Positions 1 through 8,731 of a DNA stretch of 64,000 bases are shown in pieces. The notes below the pieces were generated by a model, which did no database searches, was not told the origin of the DNA, and saw only the letters and a program-made list of their open reading frames with translations. The DNA is from DATFML01 sp964571225 (lineage in GTDB: Bacteria; Pseudomonadota; Gammaproteobacteria; DATFLG01). The position numbers and the translations under genes are program-made. How positions within the stretch are numbered: the stretch's first letter is position 1; every line of letters begins with the position of its first letter. The stretch is taken from assembly GCA_964571225.1 (NCBI GenBank), contig CAZNBB010000003.1, positions 1 through 64,000 of the forward strand, in the 5' to 3' direction.

Positions 1-71
1 GAGCGATGGGACTCGAACCCACGACGACCGGAATCACAATCCGGGGCTCTACCAACTGAGCTACGCTCACC
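1..71 (-). tRNA. tRNA-His (GTG), 3' end cut by window edge
   Basis: Read on the minus strand this is a tRNA with the extra 5' G typical of tRNA-His (G-1 at 71), a GTGAGCG acceptor strand, a D arm with GTAGCTCAGTTGG, and anticodon GTG in the loop of a CCGGA/TCCGG stem. The T arm GTGGG-TTCGAGT-CCCAT is complete. Only CGCTC of the 3' acceptor strand lies in the window, so the last two acceptor bases, the discriminator and CCA lie before position 1. It is the third tRNA of a leftward operon. Confidence 0.95.
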
Positions 72-116
72 ATTGAACCGTCTTGCGCCCGCGGGTCACT
101 GCTAAGCCGCGACAAA

Positions 117-193
117 TGGCGCGCCCGGCAGGACTTGAACCTGCAACCGCCGGCTTAGAAGGCCGATGCTCTATCCGGTTGAGCTACGGGCGC
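117..193 (-). tRNA. tRNA-Arg (TCT)
   Basis: The minus strand folds as a cloverleaf with acceptor GCGCCCG/CGGGCGC, discriminator G and an encoded CCA (positions 119-117). The anticodon loop CTTCTAA lies at 161-155, giving anticodon TCT, which reads AGA/AGG arginine codons. It is very close to known gammaproteobacterial tRNA-Arg(TCT). It lies between tRNA-Pro and tRNA-His and is probably cut out of the same transcript. Confidence 0.95.
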
Positions 194-243
194 AGGGTGT
201 GAGCCATTTCCAGCGCTGCACGCGTCCGGAGTCCCGCCGGAAT

Positions 244-320
244 TGGTCGGGGTAGAGGGATTCGAACCCCCGACATCCAGCTCCCAAAGCTGGCGCGCTA
301 CCAGACTGCGCTATACCCCG
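244..320 (-). tRNA. tRNA-Pro (TGG)
   Basis: The minus strand gives acceptor CGGGGTA/TACCCCG, discriminator A and an encoded CCA (246-244). The T arm GGGGG-TTCGAAT-CCCTC follows an anticodon arm with TGG in loop TTTGGGA. The C1:G72 pair is the usual proline identity feature. It is the first tRNA of the Pro-Arg-His operon, which in pseudomonads also sits next to folD and leads toward tig/clpP. Confidence 0.95.
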
Positions 321-371
321 TGCCCGACACCGGTTGGCGTGCCTTGGGCCACCAACGGGGCAAGGCCGGAG

Positions 372-400
372 ATCATACGCTGAGCACCCAAAGCCGTCAA
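372..400 (-). promoter_or_regulatory. sigma70 promoter of the tRNA-Pro-Arg-His operon
   Basis: On the minus strand, TTGACG (400-395) and TATGAT (377-372) are separated by exactly 17 bases. Each hexamer matches the consensus at 5 of 6 positions. Transcription would begin near 365, about 45 bases before tRNA-Pro. This is what a strong stable-RNA promoter looks like; it is read from sequence only. Confidence 0.75.
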
Positions 401-423
401 ATGCTGGTCGGACGCCATCGCCC

Positions 424-453
424 TTGTCCGCAGCGCCAGCCCCGTGACACAAT
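424..453 (+). promoter_or_regulatory. candidate folD promoter
   Basis: TTGTCC (424-429) and CACAAT (448-453) are 18 bases apart, each matching consensus at 4 of 6 positions. The predicted start near 460 leaves a leader of about 30 bases before the folD ATG. It is moderate evidence only. Confidence 0.4.
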
Positions 454-491
454 CTGGCGCTTCCCACACGGCGAGTTACGCACTCAACACC

Positions 492-1346
492 ATGACCGCC
501 CAGATCATCGATGGCAAGACCATCGCGGCGCAACTGCGCGCCTCCTTGCGCCAGCAGGTTGACGAACGCGTCGGCGCCGGCCGGCGCCGCCCCGGCCTCG
601 CCGTGGTGCTGGTGGGCACCGATCCCGCCTCGCAAGTCTACGTCAGGGGCAAGCGCCGGGATTGCGAGGACGTGGGCATCCTGTCAAAAGCCTTTGATCT
701 ACCGGCTGATATATCCCAGGATGGACTGCTCGAGCTGATCGACCGGCTCAACGACGACGCCGAACTGGACGGCATCCTCGTACAGCTGCCACTACCGGCC
801 CATATAGATCCGGAAACGGTCATTGAGCGCATCCGCCCCGACAAGGACGTGGACGGCTTCAACCCATACAATGTCGGCCGTCTGGCGCTGCGCCTGCCCC
901 TGCTGCGCCCTTGCACACCCTTCGGCGTAATGACCCTGCTCAAATCCGTGGGTGAGTCCTTCTATGGACGCGAGGCAGTGGTAGTCGGGGCCTCCAACAT
1001 CGTTGGGCGTCCCATGTCCCTGGAACTGCTGCTGGCGGGCTGCACCGTCACAACATGCCATCGCTTCACTCAGGACCTCGCCGCCCATGTGGGCCGCGCC
1101 GATATCCTGGTCGCTGCGGTGGGCAAACCCGGGCTGATCAAGGGTGATTGGGTGAAGCCGGGCGCGACGGTGATCGACGTGGGCATGAATCGCCTGGAAG
1201 ACGGCCGCCTGGTCGGCGACGTGGAGTTCGCCGCTGCTTCGGAACGGGCCGCCTGGATCACACCCGTACCCGGGGGTGTCGGCCCGATGACGCGCGCCAT
1301 CCTGATGCAGAACACCCTGCAGGCCGCGGCGCAGTATCACAGCTGA
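492..1346 (+). CDS. folD: bifunctional methylenetetrahydrofolate dehydrogenase / methenyltetrahydrofolate cyclohydrolase FolD
   Basis: FolD interconverts 5,10-methylene-THF, 5,10-methenyl-THF and 10-formyl-THF in the cytosol, with NADP as cofactor, and so supplies one-carbon units for purines and fMet. The 284-residue length is normal. Visible motifs are the catalytic Tyr50-X3-Lys54 in YVRGK, QLPLP, DGFNPYNVG, the Rossmann loop GASNIVGRPM and the C-terminal PVPGGVGPMT. The ATG at 492 is chosen because MTAQIIDGK is where FolD proteins begin; the frame stays open upstream to 444 without family similarity. It diverges from the tRNA operon and converges with the GGDEF/EAL gene. Confidence 0.97.
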   Translation: MTAQIIDGKTIAAQLRASLRQQVDERVGAGRRRPGLAVVLVGTDPASQVYVRGKRRDCEDVGILSKAFDLPADISQDGLLELIDRLNDDAELDGILVQLPLPAHIDPETVIERIRPDKDVDGFNPYNVGRLALRLPLLRPCTPFGVMTLLKSVGESFYGREAVVVGASNIVGRPMSLELLLAGCTVTTCHRFTQDLAAHVGRADILVAAVGKPGLIKGDWVKPGATVIDVGMNRLEDGRLVGDVEFAAASERAAWITPVPGGVGPMTRAILMQNTLQAAAQYHS

Positions 1347-1391
1347 GCAGCGCGGGACCGCGCCTCTTCACCTCCCACCGTCGGCGACCCG

Positions 1392-3827
1392 TCAGCCGCC
1401 GACGCTGCGTCCGCCGGATTGGCGTGGATAGGCCGCCATCAGATCGCCCAACGGGGCGGGGCGTGCGATCCAGTACCCCTGGGCGAAATCCACCCCCATG
1501 TCACGCAGTGTCTGCATCGTGCGTTCGTTTTCCACGAACTCGGCGATGGTCCGGATCCCCATCACATGGCCGATCCGATTGATTGCCTCCACCATGGCGA
1601 GGTCGATGGGATCGTCTCCCATGTCCCGCACGAAGCTGCCGTCGATCTTCAGGAAATCCACCGCCAGATTCTTCAGATAGGCAAACGAGCTCAAGCCGCT
1701 GCCAAAGTCGTCCAGGGCAAAACGGCAGCCCATCGCCCGCAGGGTATTGATGAACCGGGTGGCCCAGTGCAGATTGGCAATGGCGGCCGTCTCGGTGATC
1801 TCGAAACACACCTGCTCGGCGGGAAAACCAGTCCGCTCCAGCTGCCCGATCACGAAATCAAGGAACTGGTCGTCGCACAGGGACTGCCCCGACAGATTCA
1901 TCGCACACAGCGAGCCGCTGGGAAGCGCGCCCTGGGAACTGGCCGTTTCCAGTACGGTGCGCACCACCCAACGATCGATGGACGGCATGAGGTTGTACCG
2001 TTCGGCGGCCGGAATGAAGGCCATCGGCGGCACCTCGTGGCCCTCTTCGTCCTGCATGCGCAGCAGGATTTCGTAGTGCCCGACGGTGGACTCCGGATCG
2101 AGCGGAACAATGGGCTGAAAATGCAGACAGAACCGGTTCTGCTCCAGCCCCCTCTGGAGCCGGGAAACCCAGCGCATTTCACCCTGGCGCCGTTTGAGCT
2201 CGCCATCGTCGGGTTCATAGGTGTGCACCCGGTTGCGTCCTCCATCCTTGGCCGCATAGCAGGCTACGTCGGCCGCACTCATGACCTCCGCAAGGCTGTG
2301 GCTTTCGGCGGACACCGCCACCAGTCCGATGCTCACGCCGATTTCGAAACTGTGATCGCCCCACACGAAACGGAAATCACGCACCGTGGAGCGCAGATTC
2401 TCGGCGACTCGACGGGCCTGCGCGAGGTCACAGTAGTGCAGCAGCACGCCGAACTCGTCCCCCCCCAGACGTGCCAGAATATCCGACTCGCGTACCTGTA
2501 CCTGAAGCATGGCCGCAAGCTGACGCAGCATCTCGTCGCCGGCTATGTGTCCGCAGGTGTCGTTGACGATCTTGAACTGGTCCAGATCGAGATAGCACAC
2601 GGCGTGTTCGCATTGCTCTTCCCGAGCGCTGTGCAGAGCCATCTGCAGTCGATGCTCGAACTCGCGCCGATTATAGAGCCCGGTGAGTGCGTCGTGGGCA
2701 GCCTGATAGGAAAGCTGGCGCGCAAGTCTGCGGGCATGTCCGACATCGTGGAACACCATCACCGCACCGATGACATGCCCTGCACGATCCCGGATGGGCG
2801 CCGCCGAATCGGCGATGGCCACCTCTTCGCCGTCCTCGCGCACGAGTATCGTCTGATCGCACAGCTCGACCACCTCACCGGTGTTCAGGCACTGCAGTAC
2901 AGGATTGAGCACCGGCTCCCGGGTCGTTTCGTGGTAGAGCGCCATGACCTGTTCCAACAGCCGGCCACGGGCGTTCGGCAGAGACCAACCCGTCAATGTC
3001 TCGGCGACCGGATTGAAGTATTCGATACGGCCTTCCGCATCGGTGGTGATGACCGCATCGCCGATGGAATGGAGGGTCACCTCCGCCTTTTCCTTCTCCT
3101 GGTACAGAGCGGACTCGGATTCGCGCACACGACCAAGGGCTTCGCGCAGCTCCTCCTGTTGCAGCAGGACGTAGTCGAGTGCCTGGTTGATGAACTTGCC
3201 CAGAAAGCCGAACTCATCCGCACGAGCTTCATCGAAGCGTTCCGCGGTCTTGCCGCTGGAGAATGCCTGTGCAGTGGTCACCATGCGCAGAAACGGCCTG
3301 GTAAGCAGCTTCTGGAGCACCCACTGCAGGATGAAGCCGAACAACAGAAAGAGAACGCCCATGGTGGCGAGCAACTGCTTGCGCTGGCGCTCGGTGCGCG
3401 CGTGCAGGTTCTGGTGGTACAGCGTCAGATGGGTGATCGATAGCGGATTCAGGTCGTGGCCCCCGTGACCCAGTCCCACCATTACCCCGCTCAGGTCGCC
3501 GCCGACCTCGCCGAAGCGCTGCGACTTGCCGTTGACGTCCACCTGCGCCCCGACAAAATCCAGCTCCTGCAGCAACGGCTTCATTGCCGTCCCCAGGTCG
3601 GCACGGGAAGCATCCGGATGGGCAGACAGATAGCGTTGCAGCGCCGCCGCGAAATGATTTGCATTGCGGGTGTAGTGAGCCTGCAGATCGGCTTCCATAC
3701 GGTGCAGGACGATCACCGACATGGTCAGACCCACCAGCACCAGCCCCCAGAAGACGATGCCCGTGATCTTTACCGCCAGCCCGGTTCGCAGCGCATGAGC
3801 GGGACTGTGCCGGACACGTTCGATCAT
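1392..3827 (-). CDS. membrane PAS-GGDEF-EAL cyclic-di-GMP signalling protein
   Basis: Predicted inner-membrane protein of 811 residues that makes and/or degrades c-di-GMP. Order: TM helix about 20-41, periplasmic region of about 110 residues that I do not recognise, TM about 153-173, a HAMP-like linker, PAS about 253-363, GGDEF and EAL. The diguanylate cyclase site GGDEF (455-459) is intact and has an RESD inhibitory site five residues before it. In the phosphodiesterase half the signature reads EIL instead of EAL (586-588), but the metal/catalytic motifs ITET, LDDFGSG (705-711), LKIDGSF and TIAEFVE are present, so both activities look possible. Its ATG overlaps the upstream stop as ATGA, which implies translational coupling to the DUF2892-like gene. 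Confidence 0.92.
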   Translation of the reverse strand: MIERVRHSPAHALRTGLAVKITGIVFWGLVLVGLTMSVIVLHRMEADLQAHYTRNANHFAAALQRYLSAHPDASRADLGTAMKPLLQELDFVGAQVDVNGKSQRFGEVGGDLSGVMVGLGHGGHDLNPLSITHLTLYHQNLHARTERQRKQLLATMGVLFLLFGFILQWVLQKLLTRPFLRMVTTAQAFSSGKTAERFDEARADEFGFLGKFINQALDYVLLQQEELREALGRVRESESALYQEKEKAEVTLHSIGDAVITTDAEGRIEYFNPVAETLTGWSLPNARGRLLEQVMALYHETTREPVLNPVLQCLNTGEVVELCDQTILVREDGEEVAIADSAAPIRDRAGHVIGAVMVFHDVGHARRLARQLSYQAAHDALTGLYNRREFEHRLQMALHSAREEQCEHAVCYLDLDQFKIVNDTCGHIAGDEMLRQLAAMLQVQVRESDILARLGGDEFGVLLHYCDLAQARRVAENLRSTVRDFRFVWGDHSFEIGVSIGLVAVSAESHSLAEVMSAADVACYAAKDGGRNRVHTYEPDDGELKRRQGEMRWVSRLQRGLEQNRFCLHFQPIVPLDPESTVGHYEILLRMQDEEGHEVPPMAFIPAAERYNLMPSIDRWVVRTVLETASSQGALPSGSLCAMNLSGQSLCDDQFLDFVIGQLERTGFPAEQVCFEITETAAIANLHWATRFINTLRAMGCRFALDDFGSGLSSFAYLKNLAVDFLKIDGSFVRDMGDDPIDLAMVEAINRIGHVMGIRTIAEFVENERTMQTLRDMGVDFAQGYWIARPAPLGDLMAAYPRQSGGRSVGG

Positions 3828-4234
3828 CTGAACCCTATCAGCTTCAGTGAGATGAGCACGGGGCACACACCGCTGAGACCCGCACCCAGGATCGCAAATC
3901 CCATGAACCATGGGAAGAACCAAAGCTGCTCGGGAAAGGCAAAGAGCGTGACGATCAGCATGGCCGCCACCACCAGCCGCCAGGCGCGCTCGGCGTCGAA
4001 TTGTATCGTGGGTGCGGCGGCATGCACGGCAAGCTCGCCGTCATCGGGAACAGCGGCTCCGGCACCGTAGCGCAGCCGGGAGACGAGGATGGGAACGCGC
4101 CAATTGGTGATCCCTTCGAACACCATGACCGTCAGCAGGGCGAGCATGAGTCCGTCCGCGCCGGGACGCGGTTCCAGGTACAGGCACACAAGGAGAGTTG
4201 TGCCGATGATCAGACGGAAGATGCGCTCGCTCAT
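3824..4234 (-). CDS. DUF2892-like inner-membrane protein
   Basis: Small membrane protein of 136 residues. It has two N-terminal hydrophobic helices (around IIGTTLLVCLYL and LMLALLTVMVFEGIT) and two more near the C-terminus (LVVAAMLIVTLF, FPWFMGFAILGAGLSG) followed by CPVLISLKLIGF. This resembles the YgaP-type TM domain (DUF2892) with its Cys-Pro turn. Function is unknown. MSERIFRL at 4234 is preferred over an ATG six codons upstream because the family starts there. It shares ATGA with the GGDEF/EAL gene, so it may assist or modulate that sensor; this is inference. Confidence 0.7.
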   Translation of the reverse strand: MSERIFRLIIGTTLLVCLYLEPRPGADGLMLALLTVMVFEGITNWRVPILVSRLRYGAGAAVPDDGELAVHAAAPTIQFDAERAWRLVVAAMLIVTLFAFPEQLWFFPWFMGFAILGAGLSGVCPVLISLKLIGFR

Positions 4235-4280
4235 ATTTGACGCCCTCGACACTATGCGCCAAGCCCAGCTCCATCTGGTA

Positions 4281-4309
4281 AGTATATGAATTATTTATTA
4301 ACTATTTGG
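4281..4309 (-). promoter_or_regulatory. AT-rich promoter region of the DUF2892-GGDEF/EAL pair
   Basis: The minus strand has a TATACT -10 hexamer at 4286-4281 embedded in an AT-rich stretch (4280-4330) that contrasts with the GC-rich surroundings. The -35 is poor, so A/T-rich upstream contacts or an activator may compensate. The predicted start near 4274 gives a leader of about 40 bases. Confidence 0.45.
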
Positions 4310-4371
4310 CGAAAAACTCGATTATCGATGAGGATATCGGCACCCCAGCCGGAAACTTTGGCGGACCGCCG

Positions 4372-5772
4372 TCAGCCGCGACGCCATGTGGTACCCGCGG
4401 CGCCATCCTCCAGAACCACGCCGCCGTCCTTCAACTGATCCCGTATGCGGTCGGCTTCCGCCCAGTCACGCCGGGTCCGCGCGGCGGTGCGGGCCTGTAT
4501 CAATGCGTCGATGTCCGCATCGGAAAGGCCCCCCTCCCCTTCGCCCTGACCGAGCGGGGCGCCGCGCAGGTAGTCGTCCGGATCGCCCTGGACCAGCCCC
4601 AGGACAGCGCCCAACGATCGCAGCCCGGCGCCCAACCGGGCAGCCGCCGCGGGGTCGGCGTCCCGGACCCGGTTGATCTCCCGAGCCAGGTCGAAGAGCA
4701 CCGCCAAAGCTTCCGGCGTATTGAAATCGTCGTCCATGGCGGCCGTGAACCGATCGCGGTAGCTGTCCCCGCCATCGGGTGGCGGCGCATCGGCCAGTCC
4801 CCGCAGTGCGGTGTAAAGACGGGTCAGTGCACCTCTAGCCTGGTCCAGGTTGTCATCGGAATAGTTCAGCGGGCTGCGGTAGTGGCTGGACAGTATGAAA
4901 TAGCGTACCTCCTCGGGCCGGTAGCGCTTTAGCACCTCGCGCACGGTGAAGAAATTGCCCAGAGATTTGGACATCTTCTCTTCGTTGATCTGCACGAAGC
5001 CGTTGTGCATCCAATAGTTGACGAACGGATGCCCGGTGGCCGCCTCGGACTGGGCGATTTCGTTTTCGTGATGGGGGAACTGGAGGTCCAGACCGCCGCC
5101 GTGGATATCGAAATGATCGCCCAGCCAGTGGGTGGACATGGCGGAGCATTCGATATGCCATCCCGGTCTGCCGGGTCCCCATGGCGAGGGCCAGCTGGGC
5201 TCGTCGGGCTTGGCGGCTTTCCATAGCACGAAATCCACCGGGTCCCGCTTGGCCTCCTCTACTTCCACCCGCGCTCCGGCGCGCAGATCCTCTATCTGCT
5301 TTCCCGACAGCGCACCATAGCGCTCGAAACGGCTGACGTCGTAATAGACGTCGCCGTTGCGGGCACGATAGGCATAGCCCTTGTCCATCAGGCTGGCGAT
5401 CATCCCCTGTATCTGATCCATGGATTCTGTGGCGCGCGGCTCGTGGTCGGGAACCTCGACGCCCAACGCACCGGCATCCTCATGCATGGCCCGTATGTAG
5501 CGGGCCGTGAGTTGATCGATTGACTCGCCGTTCTCATGGGCACGCTTGATGATCTTGTCGTCGATGTCAGTGATGTTACGCACATAGGTGACATCCAGAC
5601 CGCTGGCCCGCAGGTAACGCACCACCGTATCGAATACCACCAGTACCCGCGCGTGACCGAGGTGACAGAGGTCGTACACCGTCATGCCACATACGTAGAT
5701 CCGCGCCTTGCCGGGCTCGATGGGCACGAAAGGCTCTTTGCTGCGGGTCAGGCTGTTGTAGATTTGCACCAT
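4372..5772 (-). CDS. cysS: cysteinyl-tRNA synthetase
   Basis: Class I aminoacyl-tRNA synthetase that charges tRNA-Cys; 466 residues, near the usual 461. HLGH (37-40) and KMSKS (266-270) are the two class I signatures. The zinc ligands Cys28, Cys209, His234 and Glu238 fall at the same numbers as in E. coli. The last residues, LEDGAAGTTWRRG, are a normal C-terminus. It lies 9 bases downstream of gltX and is read in the same direction, so the two synthetases are probably co-transcribed. Confidence 0.97.
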   Translation of the reverse strand: MVQIYNSLTRSKEPFVPIEPGKARIYVCGMTVYDLCHLGHARVLVVFDTVVRYLRASGLDVTYVRNITDIDDKIIKRAHENGESIDQLTARYIRAMHEDAGALGVEVPDHEPRATESMDQIQGMIASLMDKGYAYRARNGDVYYDVSRFERYGALSGKQIEDLRAGARVEVEEAKRDPVDFVLWKAAKPDEPSWPSPWGPGRPGWHIECSAMSTHWLGDHFDIHGGGLDLQFPHHENEIAQSEAATGHPFVNYWMHNGFVQINEEKMSKSLGNFFTVREVLKRYRPEEVRYFILSSHYRSPLNYSDDNLDQARGALTRLYTALRGLADAPPPDGGDSYRDRFTAAMDDDFNTPEALAVLFDLAREINRVRDADPAAAARLGAGLRSLGAVLGLVQGDPDDYLRGAPLGQGEGEGGLSDADIDALIQARTAARTRRDWAEADRIRDQLKDGGVVLEDGAAGTTWRRG

Positions 5773-5781
5773 CTCGCTGAA

Positions 5782-7269
5782 TCAGTCCGTTTCACACAGT
5801 TTCAAGGCCGCCTGCAGACGCTCACGCACCCGCTGCGGACCGAGCAGATCCCAAAGGCGCGCGAGCTCCGGGCCGTGCTGCCAGCGTACCGCATCCCCGG
5901 CGGCCGCGCTGCCGGGCTCCGGTTTCGTTCCAGTCAGTGCCGCGCGCAGCGGCATGAAAAGCTGTTTGCCCTTCACTCCCGCCGCGGCGCCCAGACGCTT
6001 GGCAAAGTCGCGGAAATCCCCATCCTCTCCCGCTTCCTCGGCCAGGGCGGTGCGGTAGAATCCGGCGCCCGCCCCGCGAATCGCCCCACACGCTTCCGGA
6101 TCGTACTCTCCGGGCGCCCCGTACAGCCTCAGCGCCCACAGCCGTGCGTCTGCCGGCAGCAGAACGTTGTCCCGTACCGCCGCCACGAAATCATGGGCCT
6201 GCCGGGCGGGCACCTGAGCCTCGACATTGTCGACGTTATCGCCGGCCTGGGTCATCCACGCCCACAGATCGTTGTCGCTGGTGGCGGCAACGGCCTGTTT
6301 CTGCCAATGCTGCAGCTGCGTTTCGTCGTGACGGGCAGGCGCCTTGCCCAGGCGGTCCAGCTCGAAACCCGCTGCCAGACCGTCAAAGCCCATGTACCCC
6401 GCTTCCGGATAGCTGTGGCCAAGGCGTGCCAGGTGATTGATGACGGCACCCGGCAGAAATCCGGCCCGGCGCAGCTCCGCCACGCTGCGGCTGCCCTGAC
6501 GCTTGGACAGCGGACTGCCGTCCGCCGCCACGATCATTGCAATATGACCGTAGACCGGGGCCGTGAGCTCAAGGGCCTCCAGCAGCAGCAGCTGGCGCGG
6601 GGTGTTGGTCAGATGGTCTTCGCCCCGCAACACATGGGTCACACCCATGAGCGCATCGTCCACCGCGTTGCTGAAGAAAAACGCCGGCGTGCCGTCCGCC
6701 CGGCGGATGATGAAGTCGCCGATATCATCGCTGGCCATGCGCTGGGGGCCGCGCACCAGATCATCGAACGCCACCATGCGCCCGGCCGGCACCCGAAAGC
6801 GCAGCGTCGGCCTCAGGCCCTGTTCCAGCCGCGCCTGCACCTGCGCTGCATCCAGGTGGGCGCAGGTGCCCGGATAGCGCGGTGGGCGGCCCGCCCGTCT
6901 CTGTGCACGGCGGGCCGACTCCAGAGCCTCGGGGCTGCAAAAGCACGGATAGCTGAGCCCCTTGTCCTGAAGTATCCCGTAATAATGGGAATAGACGTCA
7001 CCCCGTTGAGACTGCAGATACGGCCCATGGGCGCCGCCGGCGCCCGGTCCCTCCTGCCAGTCCAGCCCCAGCCAATGCAGGTCATCCTGCAGCGCGGTCG
7101 CGTAGCGGTCCTGGCTGCGCTCTGGGTCGGTATCCTCGATCCGGAGCAGGAAAACGCCACCGTCGCGGCGAGCGAGCAGCGCATTGAACAAGGCGGTGCG
7201 CACGTTGCCCAAGTGAAGCTCGCCCGTCGGGCTGGGCGCAAAACGCGTCTTCGTGGTTGGCGGCATCAT
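5782..7269 (-). CDS. gltX: glutamyl-tRNA synthetase
   Basis: Class I synthetase attaching glutamate to tRNA; 495 residues. HLGN (19-22) stands for HIGH and LSKRQ for KMSKS. A zinc site of the E. coli type is present: Cys109-X-Cys111, then 24 residues, Cys136-X-His138. The region around LARLGHSYPEAGYMGF lacks the RLGWSHGDQE stretch of the main E. coli-like enzyme, so this could be the second GluRS some gammaproteobacteria carry; I cannot tell without the rest of the genome. The start is one of two adjacent ATGs (7269/7266). Divergent from ppiA. Confidence 0.93.
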   Translation of the reverse strand: MMPPTTKTRFAPSPTGELHLGNVRTALFNALLARRDGGVFLLRIEDTDPERSQDRYATALQDDLHWLGLDWQEGPGAGGAHGPYLQSQRGDVYSHYYGILQDKGLSYPCFCSPEALESARRAQRRAGRPPRYPGTCAHLDAAQVQARLEQGLRPTLRFRVPAGRMVAFDDLVRGPQRMASDDIGDFIIRRADGTPAFFFSNAVDDALMGVTHVLRGEDHLTNTPRQLLLLEALELTAPVYGHIAMIVAADGSPLSKRQGSRSVAELRRAGFLPGAVINHLARLGHSYPEAGYMGFDGLAAGFELDRLGKAPARHDETQLQHWQKQAVAATSDNDLWAWMTQAGDNVDNVEAQVPARQAHDFVAAVRDNVLLPADARLWALRLYGAPGEYDPEACGAIRGAGAGFYRTALAEEAGEDGDFRDFAKRLGAAAGVKGKQLFMPLRAALTGTKPEPGSAAAGDAVRWQHGPELARLWDLLGPQRVRERLQAALKLCETD

Positions 7270-7331
7270 CGGACCGCCATGTTAGCGGAAAGCCCGAACA
7301 CCGACAAAACCGGCATTTGGGCGCAGACACT

Positions 7332-7359
7332 TTGAGGCGGGCGGGAAAGCCGATATCAT
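7332..7359 (+). promoter_or_regulatory. candidate ppiA promoter
   Basis: TTGAGG (7332-7337) and TATCAT (7354-7359) are 16 bases apart, matching consensus at 4 and 5 of 6 positions. The predicted start near 7366 leaves a 26-base leader containing the ribosome binding site GGGAGG just before the ATG. Confidence 0.45.
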
Positions 7360-7391
7360 GCCGGGACTTTCATCGACCGGGAGGCACCCGC

Positions 7392-7994
7392 ATGATGTCC
7401 AAATGGCTTGCCATAGTGCTGGGCGTTGTCCTTGGATTCACCCCGCTCGCCGGCGTTCTCGCGGCGGGCAAAGTGACAGGAGACCGCACCGTGACCGTAA
7501 ACATGCAGACCAACAAGGGAACCATCGTCCTTGAGCTCTACCCGGACAAGGCGCCTGAAACGGTCGCCAACTTCGTCGAGTACGCACGCTCCGGTTTCTA
7601 CGACGGCACCATCTTCCACCGCGTCATCCCCGGTTTCATGATCCAGGGTGGGGGCTTCGAGCCCGACATGAAACAGAAAAAGACCCGCGCTCCCATCAAG
7701 AACGAGGCCGACAACGGCCTTAGCAACCTGACGGGCACCATCGCCATGGCCCGCACCCCCGATCCGAACTCGGCCACCTCCCAGTTCTTCATCAACGTCA
7801 AGGACAACAAATTCCTGGACTACACCGCGCCCACACCCCAGGGCTGGGGCTACTGCGTGTTCGGAAAGGTCACCGAGGGCATGGACGTGGTGCACGCCAT
7901 TGAACAGGTGCCCACCACCACCAAAGCGGGTCATCAGGACGTGCCGGTCGATCCGGTCGTTATCGAGAAGGTGACTGTCGACGAAGGTAAATAG
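7392..7994 (+). CDS. periplasmic cyclophilin-type peptidyl-prolyl cis-trans isomerase
   Basis: Cyclophilin that isomerises prolyl peptide bonds. The 200-residue product starts with a clear signal peptide (LAIVLGVVLGFTPLAGVLAA), so the mature enzyme should act in the periplasm, like E. coli PpiA. The catalytic core is intact: FHRVIPGFMIQGGGF and SQFFINV. A GGGAGG ribosome binding site supports ATG 7392, or 7395 in the MM pair. lpxH follows eight bases after its stop. A cyclophilin gene followed by lpxH next to cysS/gltX is a common gammaproteobacterial arrangement. Confidence 0.92.
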   Translation: MMSKWLAIVLGVVLGFTPLAGVLAAGKVTGDRTVTVNMQTNKGTIVLELYPDKAPETVANFVEYARSGFYDGTIFHRVIPGFMIQGGGFEPDMKQKKTRAPIKNEADNGLSNLTGTIAMARTPDPNSATSQFFINVKDNKFLDYTAPTPQGWGYCVFGKVTEGMDVVHAIEQVPTTTKAGHQDVPVDPVVIEKVTVDEGK

Positions 7995-8002
7995 CGCCCG
8001 CG

Positions 8003-8731
8003 ATGGCCGCCACCGCCTTCATATCGGATCTGCACCTGGACCCGGAGCGGCCGGCCATCACCGAGCTGTTTCGGGCTTTCCTGGCCGGCCCGGCGCGTAA
8101 AGGCGACGCGCTCTACATTCTCGGCGACCTGTTCGAAGCCTGGGTGGGAGACGACGACGACGCTCCCGCCCTGCGGCCGGTGCTGGAGGGCCTGGCGGCC
8201 TGCACAAACGCCGGGCTGCCGGTCTTTGTCATGACGGGCAACCGGGACTTTCTGCTCGGCGAGGGCTTCGCCGCCCGCACCGGCTGCCGCCTGCTGCCCG
8301 ATCCCACCGTCGTCGACCTGTACGGCGAGCCTACGCTTTTGATGCACGGGGACGCCTTGTGCACGGACGATCTGGAATACCAGCAATTTCGCCAACTGGT
8401 GCGCGATGCCGGCTGGCAGCGCCAGTTTCTGGCCAAGCCGCTGGCAGAACGCCGGCGCATGGCAGCCGGTCTGCGTGAGACCAGCCGCCAACGCACCGCT
8501 CACAAGGCGCCGGAAATCATGGACGTCAACCAGGATGCCGTGCTGTCGGCATTGCATGAGCACCACGTGCGACGCCTTATCCATGGCCACACCCATCGCC
8601 CGGCCATCCATGAACTGACCGTCGACGGCACCGCCGCGACCCGCATCGTCCTCGGGGACTGGTACGAACAAGGCAGCGTGTTGTGGTGCAACCCGACCGG
8701 CTGCCGCCTGCAGGCTCTCGCTCTCAATTGA
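8003..8731 (+). CDS. lpxH: UDP-2,3-diacylglucosamine pyrophosphatase LpxH
   Basis: Cleaves UDP-2,3-diacylglucosamine to lipid X in lipid A synthesis at the inner membrane. The 242-residue protein carries all the calcineurin-like metal motifs: SDLHL (Asp9, His11), GDLFEAW (Asp42), GNRD (Asn80), MHGD (His115) and HGHTHRP (His194/196). Length and motif spacing fit LpxH rather than LpxI. It is 8 bases after ppiA and probably shares its transcript. Its stop overlaps the end of the convergent secreted-protein gene by 8 bases, leaving no room for a terminator. Confidence 0.95.
   Translation: MAATAFISDLHLDPERPAITELFRAFLAGPARKGDALYILGDLFEAWVGDDDDAPALRPVLEGLAACTNAGLPVFVMTGNRDFLLGEGFAARTGCRLLPDPTVVDLYGEPTLLMHGDALCTDDLEYQQFRQLVRDAGWQRQFLAKPLAERRRMAAGLRETSRQRTAHKAPEIMDVNQDAVLSALHEHHVRRLIHGHTHRPAIHELTVDGTAATRIVLGDWYEQGSVLWCNPTGCRLQALALN

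Noticed and set aside
1347..1391. Bidirectional terminator between folD and the GGDEF/EAL gene
   Set aside because: GC-rich hairpins exist but none is followed by a T-run, so I could not support one.
1419..3443. 674-codon open frame on the plus strand
   Set aside because: Lies antisense to the GGDEF/EAL gene and shows no family motif; GC-rich third positions keep the mirror frame open.
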